Shown piece after piece: positions 51,913-63,200 of a DNA stretch of 64,000 nucleotides (its first letter is position 1; each line of letters starts with the position of its first letter). The notes below the pieces were generated by a model that was given only the letters and a program-made list of their open reading frames with translations, had not been told where the DNA came from and ran no database searches. The stretch lies in NCBI GenBank assembly GCA_001800315.1, contig MGVE01000008.1, positions 124,001-188,000 on the forward strand, in the 5' to 3' direction. A program made the position numbers and the translations under genes. The DNA is from Elusimicrobia bacterium RIFOXYA2_FULL_47_53. Lineage in GTDB: Bacteria > Elusimicrobiota > Endomicrobiia > Endomicrobiales > XYA2-FULL-47-53.

Positions 51913-53478
51913 ATGGCTGACAAACAGGCGTTAATCAGTGTATCGGACAAGCAGGGCGTAGTGGATTTCGCGAAGGGGCTTGCCGGCCTCGGCTACAAGA
52001 TTATTTCCAGCGGCGGGACCGCAAAGACTCTAAAGGAAAACAAAATAGACTGCCTTGAGATCTCAGAGGTAACCGGCTTTCCGGAGATCCTTGACGGCCG
52101 GGTTAAAACGCTTAACCCTAAGATTCACGGCGGCATCCTCGCGAGGCGGGATAAAAAAACCCATCTTGACGAATTAAAAAAACACGGCATAGGCCGGATT
52201 GACATAGTCGCCGTGAACCTCTACCCCTTTGAGGAAACCATCGCGAAAATAGGCGCCGCGAACAATACCGAATTAACCGAAGAGGTTATAGAAAATATTG
52301 ATATCGGCGGGGTTGCGCTCCTTAGGGCCGCGGCGAAGAATTTCAGCGATGTAATCGTAATCACAAACGCCGACGACTATCCCGTTGTGCTTGAAAAACT
52401 TAAAGACAAAAAAGACGATGCCTCTTTCAGAAGGCTGCTGGCGGCGAAAGCTTTCGCTCACACAGCCTACTACGACAGCCTTATCTCGGGATTTTTCAAC
52501 CTGGAAAAGTTTCCTCAGCAGCTTTCCATACCGCTTAAGAAACTTGCCGGCCTCAGGTACGGCGAAAATCCGCATCAGGAAGCCGCCCTCTACCGCCACG
52601 GAAACCAGACCAAGGCCCCGGTGGCGCTTACCGCCAGACAGCTTCAGGGCAAAGAGCTTTCCTACAACAATTATTTAGACCTTGAATCTGCCTGGCAGTT
52701 AACTCTTGAGTTTGATCAACCGGCCTGCAGTATTATCAAGCACAACAACCCCTGCGGCTGCGCCCAGAGCTCGGACCTTCTTTCCGCGTATAAAAAGGCT
52801 CTCGCCTGCGATCCCATAAGCGCCTTCGGAGGCATAATAGCCTTCAACAGGGAAGTTGACGAGGTAACCGCCTCCGAAACCGCAAAGCTTTTTACGGAGT
52901 GCATTATAGCTCCCTCTTACACAAGTAAAGCTCTTGAAGTATTCGCGGCCAAGAAAAACCTCAGGATTCTCGTTCAGCCGGCGCAACCCGGAAAAAGAGG
53001 GGTGCCGGAGCGGGAATTCCGCTACATATCCGGCGGAATGCTCGCGCAGGACAAAGACAACCTTCTTTTAAGCGAAACGAAAAACGCCACGGCAAGAAAG
53101 CCCTCGGATGAAGAATTGAAGGCTCTTGAATTTGCCTGGAAAATATGCAAGCATGTCAAGTCAAACGCCATAGTCCTTGTTAAAGGCACTCAGGCGCTGG
53201 GAATAGGCGCGGGACAGATGAGCCGCATTGACTCCTTAAAGATCGCCACGGAAAAGATGAAGGCCGTAAAAGACGAGCTTCCCGCGGCAACTATTCCTCT
53301 TGTACTGGCTTCAGACGCCTTCTTTCCGTTCCCGGATGTCGTAAATGAATCCGCCAAACTGGGCGTAAAAGCCATTATACAGCCGGGCGGCTCCATAAAA
53401 GACGCCGACTCCATAAAAGCGGCCGACGACAACGGCATAGCCATGGTCTTTACCGGCATGAGGCATTTCAGGCATTAA
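51913..53478 (+). CDS. purH: Bifunctional AICAR formyltransferase/IMP cyclohydrolase
   Basis: PurH performs the last two steps of IMP synthesis. The ATG at 51913 (MADKQALISVSDK) gives 521 residues, the normal length, with AAGGA upstream; a TTG seven codons earlier is less likely. The N-terminal cyclohydrolase has ISSGGTAKTL, EILDGRVKTLNPKIHGGIL and IDIVAVNLYPF. The C-terminal formyltransferase has RYGENPHQEAALYR, IIKHNNPCG and ASDAFFPFPD. Both active centres look intact. Confidence 0.97.
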   Translation: MADKQALISVSDKQGVVDFAKGLAGLGYKIISSGGTAKTLKENKIDCLEISEVTGFPEILDGRVKTLNPKIHGGILARRDKKTHLDELKKHGIGRIDIVAVNLYPFEETIAKIGAANNTELTEEVIENIDIGGVALLRAAAKNFSDVIVITNADDYPVVLEKLKDKKDDASFRRLLAAKAFAHTAYYDSLISGFFNLEKFPQQLSIPLKKLAGLRYGENPHQEAALYRHGNQTKAPVALTARQLQGKELSYNNYLDLESAWQLTLEFDQPACSIIKHNNPCGCAQSSDLLSAYKKALACDPISAFGGIIAFNREVDEVTASETAKLFTECIIAPSYTSKALEVFAAKKNLRILVQPAQPGKRGVPEREFRYISGGMLAQDKDNLLLSETKNATARKPSDEELKALEFAWKICKHVKSNAIVLVKGTQALGIGAGQMSRIDSLKIATEKMKAVKDELPAATIPLVLASDAFFPFPDVVNESAKLGVKAIIQPGGSIKDADSIKAADDNGIAMVFTGMRHFRH

Positions 53479-53503
53479 TCTTTTAAATATTCGGAATAAA
53501 AAT

Positions 53504-54370
53504 ATGCTTAATACGGCAAAAAAACATATTCGCTTAAGCGACTTGGACGGCGTTAAGTCCCTGCTCGGCGGACACAAGCTTAACACGGTCTGCAAAAGCG
53601 CTCTCTGCCCGAATATCGGGGAGTGCTTTTCGGCGGGTGTGGCGACCTTTCTTATAGGCGGGGATGTTTGCTCAAGAAACTGCGGTTTCTGCGCGGTGGG
53701 CGGAGGCGGCCCTGTTCCGGTGGATCCGAACGAACCGCTTAAGGTGGCTCAAGCCACCAAAGCGCTTTCTTTAAAGTATGCCGTCATTACCTCAGTTACA
53801 CGGGATGACCTGCCGGACGGACTCGCGGGTCATTTCCTTGAAACCGTTCGCCAGGTAAGGTTAAATTCACCGTTGACTAAAATAGAGATTCTCGTTCCGG
53901 ATTTCAGAGGGAATAAAGGCGCGATTGAAACAGCTGTCTCTTCCCGTCCGGAAGTATTTTCTCACAATGTTGAAACGGTGCCGAGCCTCTATTCCTCCGT
54001 CAGGCCGGCAGCGAGTTTTGAGGGCTCTCTGGAGCTTTTAAAAACCGCGAAAGCTTCCGGCCTCACCACAAAGTCAGGCCTTATGCTCGGCCTCGGAGAA
54101 ACAGCCGGGGAAGTGCGCGCGGTTATGGAAAGACTTCTGTCGGCCGGCTGCGATATTTTAACCATAGGACAGTATCTTTCGCCTTCAAAAAAACATATAC
54201 CCGTTAAGAGATACGCCTCCGCGGGAGAATTTGAAGCGCTGGAAAAACTCGCTTATAAAATGGGGTTTTCTCACTGCTTCAGCGGCGCTTTCGTGCGCAG
54301 TTCGTACCTCGCCGACAAAGCGTATAATTTGTTAAATAACAGACTGCCGGCGGATAAGGAAAATAACTAA
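53504..54370 (+). CDS. lipA: Lipoyl synthase
   Basis: LipA is a radical SAM enzyme that inserts two sulfurs into octanoyl groups on 2-oxoacid dehydrogenases or the glycine cleavage H protein. The 288-residue protein has the auxiliary cluster motif CKSALCPNIGEC and the radical SAM motif CSRNCGFC (CxxxCxFC). The later GLGETAGEV and IGQYLSPSKKHIPVKRY are family blocks. The last residues after the SSYLADK motif keep the conserved R-S-S-Y element (VRSSYLADK). No lipB or lipoylated target is in the window. Confidence 0.96.
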   Translation: MLNTAKKHIRLSDLDGVKSLLGGHKLNTVCKSALCPNIGECFSAGVATFLIGGDVCSRNCGFCAVGGGGPVPVDPNEPLKVAQATKALSLKYAVITSVTRDDLPDGLAGHFLETVRQVRLNSPLTKIEILVPDFRGNKGAIETAVSSRPEVFSHNVETVPSLYSSVRPAASFEGSLELLKTAKASGLTTKSGLMLGLGETAGEVRAVMERLLSAGCDILTIGQYLSPSKKHIPVKRYASAGEFEALEKLAYKMGFSHCFSGAFVRSSYLADKAYNLLNNRLPADKENN

Positions 54371-56370
54371 TGGACAACGGAACCGAAAAAATTTCTATCT
54401 TCGCGAAAATAAAAAGGCTTCTCATAGGAAAAGCTCACAATCCCTACGACAGCCATATTTTTAAAAATCTTTCACTGGTCGCTTTTTTTGCCTGGGTAGG
54501 CCTCGGCGCCGACGGCCTTTCTTCGTCTGCATACGGCCCGCAGGAAGCATTTATGGCCCTCGGCGGGCATATCTATCTCAGCATTTTTATCGCAATCGCT
54601 TCCGCGATAACCATTATTGTGATCAGCACAAGTTATTCCCAGATAATAGAGTTGTTTCCTAACGGCGGAGGGGGATACCTTGTAGCCACCAAACTCCTGT
54701 CACCCGGATTTGGAATGATTTCAGGCTGCGCCCTGCTGATAGACTATGTGCTGACAATAACCGTTTCCGTCGCGAGCGGTTCCGACGCCATCTTTAGTTT
54801 CCTTCCTCTGGCGTTCCAACCCTTTAAGCTTGAGTTCGCGGTTTTTGTGGTCGTGGCTTTGATAATCATAAATCTTCGCGGCGCGAAGGAATCAGTAACA
54901 ATGCTTATACCAATCTTTATGGTATTCGTAATCACTCACGCTTTTGTGATAATTTACGCCATCGGATCAAATATAGCGAATTTCGGCCCCTTCATTGAGG
55001 CTACAAAAATGGATGTTTCCGCGGCCAAATCTGAAATCGGTATTTTAGGGATGCTCTTTGTGCTGTTAAGAGCTTACAGCATGGGCGCCGGAACATACAC
55101 CGGAATTGAAGCTGTCAGTAACGCCATGCCGATCCTGCGTGAACCGAAGGTTAAAACTGCCAAGAGGGCGATGCAATATATGGCCTATTCCCTTATGTTT
55201 ACAGTTGTGGGCCTGATGCTCGCATTTCTTATTTTCAGGGTGCAGCCACAAGAGGGAAAAACACTTAACGCGATGCTGTTAGAAAGTATCTCAGGAGGAT
55301 GGGGGCCTGTCGGCTATATTTTTCTCCTTGTCACGCTGATCTCGGAGGCCGCTCTTTTGTTTGTCGCGGCCCAAACCGGATTCCTCGGCGGCCCGGGCGT
55401 GCTCGCCAATATGGCGCTTGACAAATGGTTTCCTACAAGATTTACAATGCTCTCGGACCGTTTTGTTAATAAAAACGGCATACTTATAATGGGCATTTCG
55501 GCGCTTCTTATGATGGTGTTTACAAAAGGCTCCGTGACGCTGCTGGTAGTGCTTTACTCAATCAATGTGTTTATTACCTTTACGCTCTCCCAGCTCGGAA
55601 TGGTAAGGCACTGGTGGGAAACAAGGTCGCACTTGAAAGACTGGAAGAAAAAAATCACTATTAACGGTGTCGGCCTTGTGTTAACCACTTTTATCCTTAT
55701 TTCCATGGTGGTGATAAAGTTCCACGAAGGCGGCTGGGTGACGCTTATTGTGACCGGCGCCCTGATCACTTTCGCGGTTTTCATAAAAAGGCATTATTAC
55801 AAAACCGCCAAGCTTCTGCACAGGCTTAACAGCCTGGTCAACGCGATAAATATTGGAGCTGATAAAGACGGAGAACCAAAGATAGTTCCAAACCCTTCCT
55901 CGGAATTTGACCCGAGCGCCAAAACCGCGGTGATTCTTGTCAACGGATTTAACGGCCTCGGGCTTCACACGCTTTTTGGAGTAATAAGGCTTTTCGGAGG
56001 GGTTTTCAAGAACTTCATTTTCGTCCAGATAGGCATAATAGATTCCGGAAACTTCAAGGGAGTTGAAGAGTTAGAAAAGCTTGAAATGCAGGTTAATAAC
56101 GATATTGACCGGTATGTGAACTTCATGCGCAGTGAAGGCTACCACTGCGACGGTATATCCGTAATCGGAACCGATGTCATAAACGAACTGGACAAAATAA
56201 CTCCCAAGCTTCTTGAAAAATTCCCCAATGTGGTATTTTTCGGCGGACAGCTCGTATTTCCTCAGGACACTTATATGACCCGCTGGCTGCACAACTACAC
56301 GGTTTTCGCCATGCAGCGGCGTTTTTACTCTCAGGGCATACCCTTCGTGCTTCTGCCCATAAGGGTTTAA
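54370..56370 (+). CDS. APC-superfamily permease with cytoplasmic C-terminal domain (KimA-like)
   Basis: The 666-residue protein has about twelve transmembrane helices up to residue 470, then a soluble region of nearly 200 residues. The N-terminal LGADGLSSSAYGPQEAF, ELFPNGGGGYLVATKLL and IIINLRGAKES resemble the APC permeases that include the potassium importer KimA (YdaO) of Bacillus. The substrate may be potassium or an amino acid; I cannot decide. No c-di-AMP riboswitch precedes it, since its ATG overlaps the lipA stop. The soluble tail is a possible ligand-sensing domain. Confidence 0.82.
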   Translation: MDNGTEKISIFAKIKRLLIGKAHNPYDSHIFKNLSLVAFFAWVGLGADGLSSSAYGPQEAFMALGGHIYLSIFIAIASAITIIVISTSYSQIIELFPNGGGGYLVATKLLSPGFGMISGCALLIDYVLTITVSVASGSDAIFSFLPLAFQPFKLEFAVFVVVALIIINLRGAKESVTMLIPIFMVFVITHAFVIIYAIGSNIANFGPFIEATKMDVSAAKSEIGILGMLFVLLRAYSMGAGTYTGIEAVSNAMPILREPKVKTAKRAMQYMAYSLMFTVVGLMLAFLIFRVQPQEGKTLNAMLLESISGGWGPVGYIFLLVTLISEAALLFVAAQTGFLGGPGVLANMALDKWFPTRFTMLSDRFVNKNGILIMGISALLMMVFTKGSVTLLVVLYSINVFITFTLSQLGMVRHWWETRSHLKDWKKKITINGVGLVLTTFILISMVVIKFHEGGWVTLIVTGALITFAVFIKRHYYKTAKLLHRLNSLVNAINIGADKDGEPKIVPNPSSEFDPSAKTAVILVNGFNGLGLHTLFGVIRLFGGVFKNFIFVQIGIIDSGNFKGVEELEKLEMQVNNDIDRYVNFMRSEGYHCDGISVIGTDVINELDKITPKLLEKFPNVVFFGGQLVFPQDTYMTRWLHNYTVFAMQRRFYSQGIPFVLLPIRV

Positions 56371-56404
56371 CCGTTCTTAAAAATCAACCGTAAAAGGACA
56401 GCTA

Positions 56405-59035
56405 ATGCTTAATTCACTTAAAATCAGGCAGGAATTTCTGGAGTATTTCAGAAAAAACGGGCACCAGATAGTGGCCTCGGATTCGCTGGTGCCTTCCGGC
56501 GACCCGACACTGCTTTTTTCTTCCGCCGGTATGGTCCAGTTTAAAAAACATTTTCTGGGACAGTCCGCCGACACCTTTAAACGCGCCGCGAGCTGCCAGA
56601 AATGTTTCCGCACCTCGGATATTGAAAGAGTCGGAAACACCAGCCGCCACCTGACCTTTTTTGAAATGCTCGGAAACTTTTCTTTCGGTGACTATTTTAA
56701 GCAAGACGCCATTGCCTGGGGCTGGGAATTTCTGACCGGGGAAATGGCGCTTCCCAAAGACAAACTTTACCCGACGATTTTTAAAGAAGACGATGAAGCA
56801 TACAACCTCTGGAAAAAAATAGTGCCCGAATCCAGAATCATAAGGCTGGGAGAGGATTCAAATTTCTGGAATATGGGCCCGACCGGCCCCTGCGGGCCGT
56901 GCTCTGAAATATTAATTGACCTCGGCGAGGAACTGGGCTGCGGGAACCCGAACTGCGCGCCCGGCTGCGACTGTGACCGCTACCTTGAAATATGGAACCT
57001 TGTTTTCACCCAGTTTGACCGCCAGCAGGACGGATCGCTGAAAAACCTGCCAAGAAAAAACATTGACACCGGCATGGGGCTTGAGCGCGTTACGGCCGCC
57101 GCGACCGGTAAAAAGAGCATTTTTGACACCGACCTTTTCACGCCTTCCATTCAGATGCTCGCCGATATTCTTGATCTGGAAAAAGCAAAACACACCCCGG
57201 CTCTGAGGATGATGGCGGACCACTGCCGGGCAGTAACATTTTTAGTGTCAGACGGCATTCTTCCGTCCAACGAAGGCAGGGGCTATGTCCTGCGCAGGAT
57301 ACTAAGAAGAGCTTTGAGAAAAGGCAGGATGCTCGGCGCAAGAGAGCCTTTCTTATTTAAAGTCAGCGCCGCACTGGCCGATTCCATGAAAGACGCCTAC
57401 CCGGAGCTGGAGCAGAGAAGGGAAAACATCGCCAGCATCGCCAAGCTTGAAGAAGAAAAGTTTCTTGAGACCCTTGAATCCGGAATGAAAATATTAGACG
57501 ACCTGCTGAAGAAAACCGGCAGCGGAAAAGTTCTTGACGGCGGCGAAGCCTTTAAATTGTACGACACCTACGGTTTTCCTTTTGACCTAACAAAAGAGAT
57601 CGCCCAGGAACAGGGCTACACCGTTGACGAAAACTCGTACCTGGCGTCCCAGAAGGAAGCGCAGAACAAATCCCGCGCCGCCTGGTCCGGCTCAGGCGAG
57701 AAAGACACTACTTTTTTTGCCGCTCTTTCCAAAGAAGCGGGCCGCACGGTTTTTGAAGGCTACTCAAAGACAAACGCTTCCGCCAGGATCAAAGCGATAG
57801 CAAAGCAGGCTCTTAAAACCGATGTCATTTCAGCGGGAGAAGAAGGCAGTATAATACTTGAGGTAACCCCGTTTTACGCCGAGTCCGGCGGACAGGTCGG
57901 CGACACCGGAGTTATCTCGTCGGCAGAGGGAACCGCCGAGGTAATAAACACCATTAAACCCGTTGAAGGCCTTTTTGTCCATCAGGTCAAGGTCACCAAA
58001 GGCAGTTTCAGAACCGGTGAATCCGTTGAGGCGCGCGTGGATATTGAAAGGCGCAAAAGCATTATGCGCCACCACACGGCAACACATCTTCTCCACAAGG
58101 CTCTGAGAAGCATACTCGGAGCGCATATCGCGCAGGCCGGCTCGCTGGTCAGCCCGGACTATTTCAGGTTTGACTTTACGCATCCCTCGGGTCTAAAAAA
58201 CGATGAACTCAAGGCCTGCGAGGAAATAGTAAACAAGGCCATACGCGACAATATGCCCGTCTGCATAACCAGCATGAGCCTGGCGGAAGCCAGGAAAGCC
58301 GGGGCCATGGCTCTTTTCGGCGAAAAGTACGGAGAAACCGTCAGGGCCGTAACTGTATCCGAGGCTTCAATTGAACAGCCGTTTTCCATGGAACTCTGCG
58401 GCGGAACGCATGTTTCAAGAACCGGCGACATAGGTTTTTTTAAAATAACCTCGGAATCCTCGGTAGCGGCAGGCACCAGAAGAATAGAAGCCGTCGCCGG
58501 CAGGCAGGCCGAGATTTTTGTGCACGGCCTTGAAAACACTCTTGAAGACATCTCAAAACAGCTGAAAGTTTCAAGCGCCGAGATAAGCTCAAGAATAGAC
58601 AAACTTCTTTCCGACCAGAAAGCCATGGAAAAAGAGCTGTCCGCCTTTAAATCCAAACTGGCCTCGGGCGGCGCGGCCGACCTGGTAAAAAACGCCAGAG
58701 ACATAAACGGCATCAAGGTTGTCTCTTCCAAAGTATCCGGAATGGACCTGGATACCCTTAAGGATTTTTCGGATAAACTCAAAAACTCGCTGGGTTCTGG
58801 GATAGTCTTAATAGCCAATGATTCCTCCGGCAAGGTCTCCTTCGTCACCTCGGTTACCGACGACAAAGTCAAAGCGGGCTACTCTGCCGGTAAAATAGCA
58901 AAGTCGTTCGCGGCCCTGATAAAGGGCTCGGGAGGCGGCAAGCCTGAATTCGCTCAGGGCGGCGGCAAAGACCCGGCGCTTCTGGATTCCGCTCTCTCAA
59001 AAATTGAAGAAGTTATAAAAGGACAGCCATCATGA
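56405..59035 (+). CDS. alaS: Alanyl-tRNA synthetase
   Basis: AlaRS attaches alanine to its tRNA. The 876-residue protein is complete: catalytic domain with FLEYFRKNGHQIVASDSLVP, GNFSFGDYFK and GMGLERV; tRNA-recognition domain; editing domain with the metal motif HHTATHLLH and CGGTHVSRTGDIG; and the C-terminal coiled coil plus C-Ala domain ending in GGKPEFAQGGG. AAAAGGA lies about 6 bp before the ATG. It overlaps the ACT-domain gene by 4 bp. Confidence 0.98.
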   Translation: MLNSLKIRQEFLEYFRKNGHQIVASDSLVPSGDPTLLFSSAGMVQFKKHFLGQSADTFKRAASCQKCFRTSDIERVGNTSRHLTFFEMLGNFSFGDYFKQDAIAWGWEFLTGEMALPKDKLYPTIFKEDDEAYNLWKKIVPESRIIRLGEDSNFWNMGPTGPCGPCSEILIDLGEELGCGNPNCAPGCDCDRYLEIWNLVFTQFDRQQDGSLKNLPRKNIDTGMGLERVTAAATGKKSIFDTDLFTPSIQMLADILDLEKAKHTPALRMMADHCRAVTFLVSDGILPSNEGRGYVLRRILRRALRKGRMLGAREPFLFKVSAALADSMKDAYPELEQRRENIASIAKLEEEKFLETLESGMKILDDLLKKTGSGKVLDGGEAFKLYDTYGFPFDLTKEIAQEQGYTVDENSYLASQKEAQNKSRAAWSGSGEKDTTFFAALSKEAGRTVFEGYSKTNASARIKAIAKQALKTDVISAGEEGSIILEVTPFYAESGGQVGDTGVISSAEGTAEVINTIKPVEGLFVHQVKVTKGSFRTGESVEARVDIERRKSIMRHHTATHLLHKALRSILGAHIAQAGSLVSPDYFRFDFTHPSGLKNDELKACEEIVNKAIRDNMPVCITSMSLAEARKAGAMALFGEKYGETVRAVTVSEASIEQPFSMELCGGTHVSRTGDIGFFKITSESSVAAGTRRIEAVAGRQAEIFVHGLENTLEDISKQLKVSSAEISSRIDKLLSDQKAMEKELSAFKSKLASGGAADLVKNARDINGIKVVSSKVSGMDLDTLKDFSDKLKNSLGSGIVLIANDSSGKVSFVTSVTDDKVKAGYSAGKIAKSFAALIKGSGGGKPEFAQGGGKDPALLDSALSKIEEVIKGQPS

Positions 59036-59574
59036 AACATATCGCTATATCGGTTTTAGGAAAAGACAGGCCGGGGATAGTCTCTGAAATAAGCAGGGTT
59101 CTTTTTGAGTTCGGCTGCAATATTGAAGATTCATCCATGACTCAGCTCAGAAACGAGTTCGCCATGATTTTACTTGTAGCGATGCCCGCGAAATCGCCTC
59201 TTGCGGAGCTCGGGGTAAAACTTAAAGCCGCGGCAAAACCCCTGGGCCTCTCGGTTCTTTTAAGGCCGATCACTGAGAAAGAGGATTTGCAGCACAAACC
59301 CTCAAAAAAACAGTTTGCTATTTCGGTTTACGGAGCCGATAAACCCGGGATAGTTTATAAAATTACCAGAATTCTCTCCGACAACAAAGTCAACATAACT
59401 GATGTCCAGACCAATATCGCCGGGCGGGGAGCCGGTAAAACATACATTATGCTCCTTGAAGCTTCACTGCCGGCAGCGCTTAAGGCGGACAAGCTTAAAA
59501 GTGTTCTCAACCGCGAAGCAAAACGCTTAAAGGTCGCGGTCAACTTAAATCTCGTGGACACCCCTGCCCTCTAA
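59032..59574 (+). CDS. Tandem ACT-domain protein, GcvR-like
   Basis: The 180-residue protein consists of two ACT domains: IAISVLGKDRPGIVSEISRVLFEFGCNIEDSSMTQ near residues 3-37 and FAISVYGADKPGIVYKITRILSDNKVNITDVQTN near residues 90-125. Such proteins bind amino acids; GcvR controls glycine cleavage genes in enterobacteria, and shorter relatives have unknown jobs. There is no catalytic or DNA-binding domain. Coupling to alaS (4-bp overlap) might hint at amino acid sensing. The stop is shared with the def start. Confidence 0.88.
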   Translation: MKHIAISVLGKDRPGIVSEISRVLFEFGCNIEDSSMTQLRNEFAMILLVAMPAKSPLAELGVKLKAAAKPLGLSVLLRPITEKEDLQHKPSKKQFAISVYGADKPGIVYKITRILSDNKVNITDVQTNIAGRGAGKTYIMLLEASLPAALKADKLKSVLNREAKRLKVAVNLNLVDTPAL

Positions 59575-60071
59575 TGGCCATTCTCAGGATACTCACCATT
59601 CCTGACCCTGCGCTCAAAAATCCCGCAAAAACGGTTGGTTCAATCGGCCCCGATACCGCTGAAATAATCCGCGACCTGATTGAAACCATGCGCCATCATA
59701 CCAGATGCGTCGGCCTTGCCGCTCCCCAGGCCGGAATATCTCTGGCAATTGTTGTTGTTGATGTTTCACTTTATCCCAGGAAATTCAATAACCACGGCCA
59801 GCTCGTATTGATAAACCCAAAGATTACGGAAACCATAGGAAATATAATGGGCCGCGAAGGCTGTCTCAGTGTTCCGGACTTAACGGCAAATGTCTCCCGG
59901 TTTGAAAAAATTACCGTTGAGGCCATGGACGAAAATTTCAACAAGATTAAGATAAACACCTCCGGCTTTGAGGCTGTTGTGCTCCAGCATGAGATAGACC
60001 ATTTAAGCGGCCTTCTCTTTTTAGACCGGGTGACTTCGCTTAAAACCGATGTCTTCCGCAGGAAACCCTAA
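59574..60071 (+). CDS. def: Peptide deformylase
   Basis: Def removes the formyl group from new proteins. The 165-residue enzyme has all three family motifs: GLAAPQAGIS, EGCLSVP with the metal-binding cysteine, and QHEIDHLSGLLF with the two metal-binding histidines and catalytic glutamate. It starts on the last base of the ACT-domain stop codon (TAATG). A palindromic stem-loop follows the gene. Confidence 0.97.
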   Translation: MAILRILTIPDPALKNPAKTVGSIGPDTAEIIRDLIETMRHHTRCVGLAAPQAGISLAIVVVDVSLYPRKFNNHGQLVLINPKITETIGNIMGREGCLSVPDLTANVSRFEKITVEAMDENFNKIKINTSGFEAVVLQHEIDHLSGLLFLDRVTSLKTDVFRRKP

Positions 60072-60088
60072 ATACAATCTGAATTGCC

Positions 60089-60121
60089 CATATTTCGCCG
60101 CTTCGCTCAGCGATATATGGT
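60089..60121. repeat. Stem-loop downstream of def
   Basis: CCATATTTCGC and GCGATATATGG form an 11-bp stem (one mismatch) around an 11-base loop. No T-tract follows, so it may be a transcript-end or stability structure rather than a classic terminator. Confidence 0.5.
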
Positions 60122-60187
60122 AACTACGGCAGCCCTTCACCTTAATTTTTGCACTAGCACCTTGAACTCGCTGTAAGTTAAGTTATA

Positions 60188-60217
60188 TTGCAATTATCGT
60201 GCTAACTATGCTACAAT
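60188..60217 (+). promoter_or_regulatory. Candidate promoter of the surface protein gene
   Basis: TTGCAA (60188-60193) and TACAAT (60212-60217) are separated by 18 bp and lie 39 bp before the preferred start of the DUF2341 protein. Confidence 0.55.
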
Positions 60218-60255
60218 GCCCGTAATGAAAAGAAATGGGGGCTTAGAATTTCGGC

Positions 60256-63200
60256 ATGCAAAATGATAATTACAAATCAATGACTGATTGCATGAATGTT
60301 GCCGTTGATGATTTGTGTCTTTTTGCTTGCGCGCGAAAATCTATTGCTCGTCTGAAACCGGTTACTCATATAGTGATTAGAACAGCTATAATATTCGCTA
60401 TTATAGCTGTTTTTTTTGTTTTGCCTTCCGGTGTTTTCGCTCAGTCAAACTACATTGAGAATACGGCCGTCCAATTTGATTCGGGAACCTATAATTCTAC
60501 TTATCGCATTATTACGGGCAGCATCGCATCGGTAGTTCTTGATAATTATGGAAGAAGCGCCGGAATTGGTACGCCCGACGCAGCTAAGTGGTTCAATTCA
60601 TCCTGGCATTACAGAATCCCGCTTACAATTAACTCTGCTGACACAGCTTCCATTAGCAGTTATCAGATTCCGCTTACAATAAATACTCAGTCCCTGATAG
60701 CATCAGGAAGGTTAAACAGCAGCGCCTCCGATCTTCGTTTTACAACGGCGACCATCAATGATTTACCGCAATCTCTTCCATACTGCATAGACTCCGGATT
60801 GAACACTGCGGCGACAAAAGTATGGGTTAAAGTCCCTGTCGTGCTTCCGGGCGCCGATACAAAGCTATATATGTACTACGGAAACAGCAGCGCCGCGGCA
60901 GCTTCAACAACCAGTACTTTTATTTTCGGTGACGACTTCTGTGGCGCCAATGGGATAGACATTTCAAGCACATCATGGACCAAAGTACAATCCGCCGCGC
61001 CATTAACCGGTTCATTAATTGATATTCAAAACAATTCTATGCGGATGCTTTTTGGAAGCGCGTCCGGAACAAAGTATTACGGTGTTCGTTCCGCGGCCAG
61101 TTATTCTTTCGCTTCATTGCGCCGCTATCATTTTCGTGTCAGGGCAAATAACTTTGGCAGTGGCTCCGCGTCTCAAATTACTCTGTGCCCGTACATTACC
61201 CAGTCAACCGAGCTGGAAGACAGCTGGTTCCGGTTTTCTGTTGTTCATGACGCCACTCCCTATATTATTTTAGAAGAGAATAACCTCGGCAACAGAATTA
61301 CACTGGTTAATAACACGAATACCGTAGTCGGCGATCATGATGTTGACCTGATATTAAGCAGTTCAAAAGTCATAGTTCTGTTTGATGGAACTGAGATATA
61401 TAATGCTGATAATGATCTTGCCTTTACAATTCCTTATGTGTATATTGAGTCAAAAAGCGCGTATCCAATTTTAAATGATTTTTATTTTGATAACGCGTTT
61501 ATTTCACAGGGAGCAATACCGGCGCCATTATTAGGCTCTATCGGCGCTGAACAGGGAATGTACTTTTCTTCAGGTTCTTTTGTATCTCAAGCAATAGATT
61601 CCGGTGCCAGCAATTCAAAATATACCATGTTTGATTGGAACCAGGCGCTTTCGTCATATTCCGCGGTTGCCGTGTACGCGCGATCCCATAACACAGATGT
61701 TTCTATAAGCTCCTACTCGTTGTTAACAAAAGCAACTGATCCGGGCCTGTCAGGAAGATATATTCAATACCGATTAAATCTTTCCAACACTGATACGCGC
61801 TATACTGCGTATGTGAGCACCATCGCGATAAACATTGTTGCTTTCCCGGTCTGCCCCATAAATCTCGGTGGTGTCGCGCAATCTTCAATGACCTTAACCT
61901 GGTCATGGGAAGACAATTCTTCCGATATGAATCAGGAAGACGGTTTCATTGTTTACGATCAATATTTCAATCAAAAAGCCTCGCTTCCCGCGAATACGAC
62001 CTCATTTACTGAGTCCGGCCTTCAGGCAAATACGCAATATACCCGTTCCATTCGCTCATATAACACTGCCGGCAGCAGCGACTCAGTCTCCATTTCTGCT
62101 TATACGCTTCCAAAGCCCCCTGAAATATATTGCGCTAATTCAACCGGGACATGGTTCAGCCAGCAACTGAACTTTGAAAACCTGGCAGGCTTCGGCGCGA
62201 ACGGCGTCGCTTACTATCGCTATGTTTGCGATTCAAACGCTCTTTACAACGCGTGGAAAGACACGGAAACAGTCTGGAATGCCGGAACCCTGACGACAAC
62301 ACCCCTTCAGACGGGGGTATATTTTCTACACATAAAATCATACAATAACGATAATTTTAGCGGAGGCTCAAAAACCTACGGCCCTTATCTCTGCGACAAT
62401 GAAGCTCCTGCGATAAACGGTTTTAACCCTGCTTCCCAACCTTGGACAAATGAGCAAATTAATGTTCAGTACACGATTTCTGATGCCTATAACGCTTCCA
62501 AACTTGCTTTTTACCAGTACCAATGGACCTTTTCAACTGACATGCCGGTCGCTGGATGGAGCGCTTCAGACAGCATAGTTGCAGGCACTACCTATTACAT
62601 TCTTACTTCCAGTACCTTGGCTGAAGACAGCAAATACCTTCATATTCAGGCTGTGGACACGGCCGGCAATACCGGATACGCTTACAGCGGGCCCTATCAG
62701 ACCGACACAGCGTCTCCAACAGCCTCCGTTTCCATAAATAACGGCGATCTTTATACCTTTCAATCATCCGTAACGCTCAGCCTTTCTCAAACAGATTCCC
62801 TGTCCGGTGTTAAAGAAGTTCGTTACAGAAACAATACCGGTTCATGGAGCAGTTGGGAGTCAGCTTCCAGCAGCAAAAACTGGTCTCTCTCGCTTGGCAC
62901 AGGAACAAAATCGGTGGAATATGAAGTAATTGACTTCGCGGGAAACTCTCAAACAGCGTCCGATTCTATAGTGGTTGACAGCAGGACAATCATTTCCGGC
63001 TCCTCGCCGGGGGGGATAGTCAGCGGAGCCAGTGAAGCTGAAAACAATATTTTTCCCGTTAATGCCCTATTGAGTTGGGCTCCGACTGGAACTCCAATTG
63101 CCGGCAAAACAATTTCGTTCCATTTTTCAGGCTCAACTCTTACCGCTCAAACTGATAACGAGGGTTATGCAACCGTAAATTTCACAGCCCCTGTTTCGTC

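Noticed and set aside
54300-54370. c-di-AMP riboswitch before the KimA-like permease
   Set aside because: The start codon overlaps the lipA stop, so no room for a leader exists.
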